The position numbers and the translations under genes are program-made. A stretch of 64,000 bases of DNA from Bombus terrestris (taxonomy: Eukaryota; Arthropoda; Insecta; Hymenoptera; Apidae), in the NCBI RefSeq assembly GCF_910591885.1, contig NC_063278.1, forward strand, positions 8,095,501 through 8,159,500, written 5' to 3'. Below, one piece after another: positions 40,301-48,600 of the stretch. The notes under the pieces were generated by a model that saw nothing but the letters and a program-made list of their open reading frames with translations, did no database searches and had not been told where the DNA came from. Every line of letters starts with the position of its first letter. Within the stretch, counting starts at the first letter, position 1.

Positions 40301-42117
40301 CAGTACAGAATAAAATATTTCTAGAAGGTATATGTCTGTTGTGAGAAAAATATTACAGAAAGATTACTCGTTCTAAGAACCATTCCTCGATAACCACTCC
40401 TCTTCTATTCTCTTCTCTCGTTTGAAGTGAACTCGATCGAAGCGAAGAGTGTACGATTTAGTTAGGTCGCGGTACATCATCCCCGCTGGTATTTCGATGC
40501 GGTGAAACGCGCGATACGGATACCCGCAGATGGGACCGAGCTAGAACAATAAGCCATTGCGACAGCCTTTCGAAAACAACGTTCTTTGGTATGTAAAACT
40601 TGCTTATGATGCGAACACAAGGAAACGAGCGAATGAATACAATACTTGGTTAACGAGAAAGTCTATGTGTCCAAAGTTCCCAATTGTTTCGTCGGTTAAT
40701 TAGTATATCATCGACGTATAATTTACACGATTAAAATAGAATCGTATCAGTAAAAAAGACTAGATACATTTGCAAAGAACGTTCGCTCAGGATATAATAC
40801 AGCAGGTTTAAACAGCTATTTAATCTGTTGATTGGTCAATCGAATCGGACCACGAGCCTGTTCGTCGAACAGATGAAACTCAGATAGCGTGGTGGATACA
40901 TATAGAATAATGTTCTGTTGGTGAGAGATAAACAACACGCGGTTGCAGGTGGAGGACATGCGGGCGAGGCAGAAGCGTAATCGCCGCGACATTATCGCTT
41001 ATGCAATCAAAGCTTCACGTCGATTTACGTTGCTTTCAGATCGAGGCGACGGCGGCTACGACAGCAGTAGCGGGCAGCCCGCTTTCCTGGCACATCCCAA
41101 GGCCGTCCTTGGTGGGACGAAGCGAGAGGGATAGCGAAAATGGTAGCTGGGCTCATCATCTGCACCCAAACTCACCATCCAGAGGATCCACCTCGTCGCA
41201 AGGATCCACTGCCAGTACACATGTAAGCGTGCATCGATAGATCATGTATTTGAAGTTTAGGAGAAGTTGAAGAACGTAAATGAAAAGCTAGTTGAAATTA
41301 ATTCTTGGTACCTTAAAAATTATAAAGTAAATGTAACACACCTATAAATACAATTAGACCTATTTGATGAGTGAAGATTTATAGCAAATAATATTCATAA
41401 TTTTTAGTCAGAGTCACTGGAAAAACAGTTATGAGAAAATAAGATAATATAAACTGATACAATTATGAGGAAAAACATGAGATCCTTTGAAGGAATATTG
41501 AGCACTCTACTTTGATATTTTGACGGTTAAATTAGCCTCATGTAAACAGATTTAGATTTCTAAAATTGTAGAGGAATTCAGAAATCATAAGAAATGTTAG
41601 AAAAAAGTACAATTAGTATAATTAATAAATGTAACCATTGAAGCTAAACAAATAAATGAAAAGACTAGATATCAAAAGTCTGGAGGTTTAAGAAGTCTTA
41701 ACAACCCCACAAAATTCAATTAATATAATCAATAAATCTAATGAATCATTAAGGATAAGACTAATCATTCAGAGGACTGAAACTAACCAATTATTCAATT
41801 TCAAGTAGAAAGTTCAATAACCAAGCGATTAAATAACATTCTTGTATTACAGAGTGCCGCATCGGGCACGTTACTTCTGACAGCCGCTAACCTAGCCAAT
41901 CTCGCAGCGATTCATCCGCCTACGGTGACGGCGCCGAAACAGATGGACACCGCATCGGTTGCGAGCAGCACTCACTTCACCGTAGTGAACGGCCTAGGCA
42001 GACCGACGACCGTTTACAGGAAGTCCTGCTGCGCGAGAAATCAGCTCACCGTGCTCGTCTGCACGATGAGCTTTCTATTCATGGTCGGTCTGCTTCTCGG
42101 GATTCTCTACATGGAAA
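25329..42117 (+). CDS. type II single-pass membrane protein, 5' part only (exons 1-3)
   Basis: Three phase-compatible exons are visible. Exon 1, 25329-25394, has 22 codons from ATG, starts MSGIQINVEEAS and ends at a GTAAGT donor. Exon 2, 41040-41222, has 61 codons after a TTTCAG acceptor and is rich in Ser/Thr/Gly. Exon 3, 41853-42117, has 88 codons plus 1 nt after TTACAG and ends at GTGAGT. Together they give 171 residues: a polar, low-complexity cytoplasmic-type N-terminus, a basic juxtamembrane RKSCCAR motif (possible palmitoylated Cys pair), and a hydrophobic segment at about residues 149-169 ending in LGILYME. Basic residues precede the hydrophobic segment, so a type II (N-in) topology is expected. 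This architecture fits M13 metallopeptidases (neprilysin/endothelin-converting enzyme family) among others, but no catalytic HExxH exon is seen, so the family is a guess. Downstream exons were not found up to 64 kb. The start is the first ATG after a 498-nt ATG-free leader. Confidence 0.65.
25684..25833 (+). CDS. candidate alternative terminal exon
   Basis: A CAG acceptor at 25681-25683 is followed in phase 0, the phase exon 1 leaves, by 49 open codons and a TAG stop. The encoded tail is hydrophilic and heptad-like (for example QEKYEKLQDEQSKLNQ), unlike the AT-rich sequence around it. If spliced to exon 1 it would give a short cytosolic protein of about 71 residues lacking the membrane segment. 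A 49-codon open frame can arise by chance, so confidence is low. Confidence 0.22.
   Translation, partial: AIEKEIEDHPVDGQVSFLVQEKYEKLQDEQSKLNQINSSGIINLSIFGF
32234..32372 (+). mobile_element. Tc1-like family relic, third copy
   Basis: It begins CAGTGGCTACAAAGTA directly after TA. It continues with the TATAAAATATTTTGAAATTTCATTAGCATTATAACGAGATACGA-type stretch (split here across 32308-32350) that is also present in the 15488-15878 element. Only one end is preserved and no ORF is present. It lies inside intron 1 of the membrane-protein gene. Confidence 0.58.
36525..36860. repeat. degenerate tandem repeat, units of about 140-160 bp
   Basis: The anchor TYTTAATTAMRTYRTATAAATT occurs at 36525, 36663 and 36822. 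Each copy is followed by similar AT-rich text, including a TATTATTAC block and a T-rich TTTCYATCTA block. The units are diverged, and the third is cut short by a GC-richer patch. Confidence 0.5.
37456..37720. repeat. two-copy degenerate repeat, 210 bp apart
   Basis: CAGRTTTAGTAGAGA occurs at 37456 and 37666. Each copy is followed after a short variable stretch by GATCRGCAAATATATT-like sequence and then TTTGCC/TCTGCCC. No coding content is seen. Confidence 0.4.
41223..41852 (+). other. second intron of the membrane-protein gene
   Basis: A 630-bp AT-rich intron between GTAAGC and TTACAG. It contains weakly repeated ATTAATAWAATYAATAAAT sequences and no ORF of note. Confidence 0.6.
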
Positions 42118-43766
42118 GTGAGTACTACTCGTAGTGGTGTTAATTGATTCAAAAGCTTCACTTCAGAGGCTCTTCAATCTTTTAACAATGCTACCCATAC
42201 CGAATGTTTTAAGTCTAGTCTCCATCAGTCTCCGGTGCTTTTTGCTTCTGATTACAGTGAGAATTCGCGACAAGTACCACTAGGCCGATAAAAATTGGCG
42301 AATGCAGCGATCGTGGGATCATCCTGTAGAAGACTATGCTAACGATGAGACAGAAGAATGCAAACTACGAGTCAACATTGAGATGTTCAAGAAGAATGGA
42401 ATCAGGGATGAATCGATCTCTGCGAATCATTTGATGTTAAGATTTTCGATCACAATCGATGGAATTATTCGTATTTATAATGTATATGTATATTATCACT
42501 TAGAGCGTTAGAACAACTCGATTAGACGTTCTCGGTCAGAGACAAAGTTTCAAAGGCTGTATTGCACCCTATTTGGCGTGTGGTACGTGAAAACTCAGTA
42601 ATTACATTCATGTAATGAGCTAGCTTTAGGTAAGGCCGTATAAATAGCACGAATGCGATCCTAACTCCTAAATTAAGCCACTCGATTATCTGGCGAGGAG
42701 GCCGATCCGCGTCTTTCGAAATTCGGTCAATATTTCTTCTACTATCCTTCCCTTTCTATAATTAAGATCAGACGATGACGTATTAAATAAAATGCACGAA
42801 TCATCATTTCTTTGAATCGATTTGTAAAAATTATTAATTTAAATTAAATTTAAATTAAGATGTTTCTGAGATGTAAATCTCTGGTTTAAATCTAATTTAA
42901 ATTAGATTTAACGACGATAAGATTGTAAAAGGAAAATATTAATTGTAAGCTAGACAAGTCGTCGTCCAGCGAAACATTTTGTAAGTCATACGCACAAGTA
43001 TTTCTTCGATTAACGTTGACGGTTCGGAACAATCGACGAGATGGGAGTAAGATAAGCGAATATGTATTAATTTTTAGGGATCGTTATTTAATTGTTACTA
43101 ACAGAAAGAACGCTTGAATCAAACCTGGATTCCGCATGCCAGGGTGTCGTGTTCCAGGGAATGTATGGAAAAGCAATGGGCAGCGATCGTGTCGATCGCT
43201 GACCCACAACTGTGATATTACTTGCGTATTAATTAATCGTCGATTCAACAAGAAACTGTCGAACCATGAAGAAAATCAGGATGTGTTTTATTTCACCCCT
43301 GTCCCTTCTATCCTCCTAATATTATTACATATTGCGATATTCTATTTGCTTCTTCTCTTTTACTTAAAAAACAAATATATGTAGAAAGATATTTCGAACA
43401 GTGATAGACGAAAAAAAAAGTAATTTCTAAGACTGCATAATGCATTATTGTTTAGTTATTATCGTATCGTTAGATATTCGAAAAAGTTCAGTTCTAAAAA
43501 CATACGGTAAAATATAAAACAAATAAATTAGAGCATTTTATATTTTATGATTTTTTCCGGAGTTAAACGCGATAATCTTTAAGAAAATAGAAGGTTAACC
43601 TACTAAATGGTATCAACAAATACATTACATAATCCTAAATATAAGAGATTACAAGATTGACTTCCTTTATACTGTATATCAATAAACATTCTGCCATTTT
43701 GATGTCAAAAAAATATTTCAGAGAATAAGAATTCGAAAATTTATTTACATGCATGATATTACTTAC
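42118..43766. other. interval between two incomplete genes, with AT palindrome
   Basis: This 1.65 kb lies between the last visible exon of the membrane-protein gene (plus strand) and the last visible exon of nudC (minus strand). I find neither the next exon of the former nor the CS-domain exon of the latter here. It contains a perfect 26-bp palindrome at 42886-42911. Short ORFs at 42302-42511 and 43136-43384 have no recognisable motif. Confidence 0.55.
42886..42911. repeat. perfect 26-bp AT-rich palindrome
   Basis: The half-site TTAAATCTAATTT is followed immediately by its exact reverse complement, without a spacer. A second, imperfect AT palindrome lies just upstream at about 42836-42860. 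Confidence 0.9.
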
Positions 43767-44668
43767 CTCCAAATCCTGAAGTGTCTGAGTCCATCTGTAA
43801 TTGGGCAAATCTGCTCCGTTTCCACTGTTAGGCCGAAGTTTGTTCTTTTCCTTCTCATCTTCTTCCTCATCTTCCATCTCTCCCTTTTTATCATTATGCG
43901 TAGTATCACCATTATGCGCATTATGATCATTAGGCTCATTATGATCATTAGGCGCATTATCACCACTTGGACCAGGAACAGCAAGTGATTCTTTTGCCGA
44001 TTTCTGTAACCAGAACCACAGAGTGTAATGAAAAGAATTTCTTTAATATAACCTCAATTTTGCTAATCATAATTGCATACCTTATTGTCTATTTCTTCTT
44101 GTAACTTAACAGCCTGTTCATCAGTCAGTTCGACAATCTTTGACTCCGAGTAGAACTTTTCCTCCTTGGCCTTTTCTTCTTTCTTCCTCTTTTCTATTCT
44201 TTCTTTGCGGCGTCTCTCTTGCTCTGCACGCTCTGCCTTTTCACTAGCTGCCTTGTTAACAGCCGTAGTTTCGTGCTTCTTAAATTTACTCATAACAAGC
44301 TACAGTCAAATACCAAGATAGTAATGGGAATCATAAAATCCACAAGAAGTGATGAAATCATTTACAACATGACACAACATTGTTTAAAGTCATAGACGAA
44401 AAACAATTACCTTCTCTGCAGCTCCTTCCCCTCCTCCCGTATAGAAATCCGTTTTCCTCGCAAGAAAACTGAAGATTGTGTCTAGGAGCTACGAAGTAAA
44501 CGATATTTCATTAATATTTGGAAAATTATTTTGAAAATAATGATGTTTCGTCAAGTGAAACATAACCTAAACTGGCGATGAAACAAGACTCACCTCTTGT
44601 ACACCGCCTTCGTGCTGCTGAGCCATAGCCAGCAACATTCCATCGAATTTCTCCTCGTTCTTTGTCAT
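43767..44668 (-). CDS. nudC: NudC, nuclear distribution protein (N-terminal 203 residues)
   Basis: Four in-phase exons. Exon 1, 44594-44668, starts MTKNEEKFDGMLLAMAQQHE. Exon 2 is 44411-44488, 26 codons with the FSFLARKTDFYTGG core. Exon 3 is 44081-44299, 73 codons. Exon 4 is 43767-44003, 79 codons. All junctions are GT-AG and phase 0. The product matches the NudC family. It has the N-terminal 'LLAMAQQHxGGVQE' and 'R/KTDFxxGG' region, a long charged coiled coil in exon 3 ending in ELTDEQAVKLQEEID, an acidic stretch, and the GNGADLPNYRWTQTLQDLE sequence that introduces the CS (p23-like) domain. NudC is an HSP90-linked co-chaperone that stabilises LIS1 and supports cytoplasmic dynein, nuclear migration and mitosis. 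Family members are about 330 residues. Here the open part stops at a GTAAGT donor just before the CS beta-sandwich, and the remaining roughly 130 codons were not found to the left. Confidence 0.93.
43875..43965 (-). repeat. nudC: 18-bp coding tandem repeat in nudC linker
   Basis: Exon 4 contains an 18-bp repeat, about 3.5 units, translated as NDHNEP, NDHNAH, NGDTTH, NDK. It replaces the ordinary acidic linker between the coiled coil and the CS domain. Confidence 0.7.
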
Positions 44669-45654
44669 TTTCCTTCAAGATTAGAAGAATATTTAATTAA
44701 TATCAACGAATATATCACACGAAACGTTCGCTACTGACGTTGAAAACCAACGCACTTTGTTACCACGTTTTAATCAGAAACATCTCGAATTATCGACCAA
44801 ACATAATTTTGAACGGTACACGTGACGCCCTCTAGTGTAGAATGCTGGTATTAAAGGAAATACATCGTTTTCCAATGATCTATAGATCATTTAATTCTGT
44901 ACATCGACAAAACACAACCTTTTTCTAGAATAAATTAAAGAATTAATATAACTAAATATTATAAAAGATATATCTCTCTCGATGAAATTCAGATGAATTA
45001 TGTAATTTACATATATGAAGCAGAAATTTCAAGTTTAATATTATTCGAAAGGAACCGGGTTTTTAAAAAAGAAATCGATGTTATATGGAATGACAATTCC
45101 TTACGATCGCTGATACGCAACATTCCTTGAATGATGCAATATAAGAGATATAACTTGCAAAACACTCAAGTCGTTCATCGTAGAACCCTTCACTTTCCTT
45201 GCAAGCGCGCCCGCGAATCGTTTTCAATTTGATGCAAACGATAATCTCTTACTTCGGCGTCAAAACGTTAATGGGTTTCGCGTAACGAGAACGAAATTAT
45301 TAACTGACCTGACCGAAAATTTATGCAAGGCGAACGTTGTAAAAAAGTAGGTTAAAGAAGTGAAAACAGCGTCCTTCGGGCGCAAATACATCGCCCGTTA
45401 CAATTATTGCAAACAAATATAATGTTTCTTGCACCAAGATGATTCATTAGCGAAAGCAAGTGGATCTTTAAAATATGTGGAATTCTTGACGGTGTAAAAT
45501 GAATAATCGGACTCCATTAGAGAATTAAAAATTTCGATTGACTGGATTCGATCGACTTTCAGCACAGTTCATACGCTTTCCACACGTGTTGCTAATTAGG
45601 TTACAGTTTCTACTTCATCATCGCTGTATATATTTTTCTTAAAGTTATGAGGGA
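44669..45654. promoter_or_regulatory. divergent intergenic region between nudC and the STPG2-like gene
   Basis: A 986-bp interval separates the two ATGs, which point away from each other. It must hold both promoters or a shared one. No TATA box at a suitable distance was recognised for either gene; nudC, a housekeeping gene, probably lacks one. This is inference from gene order. Confidence 0.4.
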
Positions 45655-48600
45655 ATGGCACACGATAGAACAAAAAGATTTCCAAAATTAATTACTCAGA
45701 CACCGCCTAAAATTGGACCTGGAACTTACGATATATCGGACTTGCCAGAGCCTAAAAGGCATCTTGGTACTATAATTAAAAGTAATTCACGGTGTTTCAA
45801 AATCCTAAATTATGACATGAAATTATTTCCACAGCTGATTGCTATCCCTTTCTCTCTGGATCAAAAAGGAGAACTATTGCTATATCGAGAGATGCCGAAC
45901 GATTACCAGGGCCTGGCACGTACAATATAAAAGAACCTCAACGACATATACCAGAACGTAGTTTCTAAAAATGAAATCTATCGAGATTGAGTTCAGCTAG
46001 GTCTTTGTAGTGAAAGAATGATAAATTACAGGGCGGAGTCAGCATCGATTTTACAGATGCTAGATTTAAGGAAAAGATACCCGAAGGACCGGGTCCAGTG
46101 GATTATCACGTAGCTACAGATTTAATTAAGTCACGAAAAATAAGATGTCATCCTGGCACCTGGAGAGGTCCTGCAGGAAAAGTAACACATTTATTTAGTT
46201 TCTAAACTTGTGTATTTTTGTATGTCTTGTGTATTGTGAATCTTGTATATCGTGTATTCATTTTATTTTGATAATAAATTGCAGCTATGGCTAACTCGAC
46301 CTCCTCGTTCGATTATTCCAAATCCTACGTCAATTCCAGACAAAAATTACACGGCGTATAGTATCAACGAAAATGGAAGCTTAGTAAAGAATCCTCCCTT
46401 CAGAAAAAAAGCAACTTTCTTTTACAACGTCCCACGAGGAGTAAGAATCTCTGTATTTTCTTCCACAAGTTTACGACCCAAATAAAACAATTTGTAGAAT
46501 AAAAAAAATATTCAAAAAGAAAATATATAATTCTTAGGAAACAAATGCCACCACATTGCTCTACAAAGGAAACTTTTGGAGCAGAATGACAGGGAGAATC
46601 GAGCTTCCACCCTCACTGACACCAGGTCCTGGAGATTACGAACACGAAGCGAAGAAAACAGCCGCGCAAGCACAAGATGAAAAAGTAAGAGAAGCGAAAA
46701 GGATAAGTTCTTGGCAGCCACGTTTCCTTGATACAATGTGCAGAAAAAAAACCCAAGAGGTAATATCATAAGGACATAAAATTATATTGAAGTATGTTTT
46801 TGAAATACTTCACCAATTGGTGATGTTTGCAGTACACTTTTATAGAATTTTAATTTTATAGAATTTTCAAATAAATATAGAATTTTCCAGCCCCAAATGC
46901 GTATAACGTAAAGGGCAATTTCGAGAAATTCTTCAAGATCGATTGCAAATGTGACCCTTACGTCACAGAACCACCCCCTTTTGGTCAAACTGCTAAGGTT
47001 CGGTTTTACAAAATAATTTTATCAGGGAATTTTCGAGTTATAGAAATATATATTTTATTACAGAGATTCGAAGATAAAGCGGAATCTAATATACCTGGTC
47101 CAGGTAAATACGATTCTCCTGTTCCAATCAAATGTACAGGCTCCATTTACCCTGCGCCATTTGGCACCTGTGTTGGTCGTTTTCCAAAAATTTCTGACGA
47201 CACTGGGCCAGGTAAAACTGTTTTCCATTAAAAAATTTATTCACAATTATTTATTTATTATTATAAAATTTATTTTTTATTATTATTTCTGATATGTTTC
47301 CGACTCAGTCACTCGTCGAAATTGTTCTCATCTTATCGAGGAAGCACGTTTCTGTTTTAGGACCCAGCGATTACCATTCGAAAGTCGGCAACTTGGCATA
47401 CGAGTCAGAGAGGCGTTACCGGTACGCTTATTTAAGACAACTGCAGCCACGGATTTACCTCGAGACATTTTGCTACCCAAACGAAGAGGATTATAATAAT
47501 GCGTGTTCTTCAGAGAAAACTGAAGAAAAGAAGAGTGCTGTTTATCATGCTGCTTTCAAATCTAAAACAGAGAGATTCCCTAAAATCGAAAAGGTAAAGA
47601 TTCTCTATTTTCTAAGTCTTCCTAACTTCGTCCGCTAATATAACTCGTAACAAAATAGTTACACAATGATAATTACAAAACTATGACAATCGTGAAAGAA
47701 ACTCAGTAAATAGTATCATATTGAATCTAAACCAAACCATGTCAGATTTAATCCAGTCCTTTCTGTACTCAACGCGATAGCGAACATAGATGTCACCACC
47801 ATTACATTCACTCAGCCAAACCACGTGAACTGTCAAAACCAAATTCCCCAAACAATTATGATATTAAAAAATACTCAACAACACCTACTAAACCGACATC
47901 CTTCTTCATAAACCGTCCCCAACCATCTCTAAGAAAAAAATGAACAAAAGGGGAAACCAACAACCCTTCCAAGAAACTCTACCATAACTCACCCTCCACC
48001 CACGTGTCGTCGCCATCGAAAAAGAAGACCAAAACTCCCTTTATCAAAGCTGAGTCAGACATCAGAAAGGACCAAGCACTTTCAGATTGAAAATGTTAAC
48101 CAGGAACGGAGCAATTGCTTTAATGAGATCGTAGTGTGCGCTTCGATAGCGAGTAGTCACAATAAGTCTGCGGTCAGACCAGATTCAGGGGATTCTTTCG
48201 TTCGTTGCCGGAAATCCATGAACCAGCCAAGGTCCAGGTAATCCTCGAAGCGCAAGGTAATCAGGAGAGGTCGAGGTGAAATTAATGGCGGTGGATCGAA
48301 GCGATGCATCTGTACCCGGGGCGGTTCGAGACCAGGATCCAATTTGCCCGTTAATCGAGAGACCGTCGAATGCTGGTACGACGGTGTAGCCGCAGATAGG
48401 CCAAGATAGGACGGGACATAGCCGGAACAACGCGTGTTCCTGCCTCTGTCGCAACCGTCTCCTTTGAAGTAGCCGCGTTCCTCCACACTGAAAGGTGGAA
48501 TCCTTCTGTGAGCCTCGCCTTTTGAGCGGCACGAAGTTCGCGTTTGACAGGTTGACACGCAGAAATTTCATTAAATACCGTTTTTCGAAGCCACTATGCG

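Larger units (their letters stand above)
25395..41039 (+). other. 15.6 kb first intron of the membrane-protein gene
   Basis: Bounded by GTAAGT and TTTCAG. It holds a possible alternative 3' exon (25684-25833), a Tc1-like relic (32234-32372), degenerate repeats (36525-36860 and 37456-37720) and GC-richer patches at 38150-38560 and 39250-39990. ORFs in those patches overlap in both strands without motifs. A nested gene is not excluded but none is supported. Confidence 0.5.
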
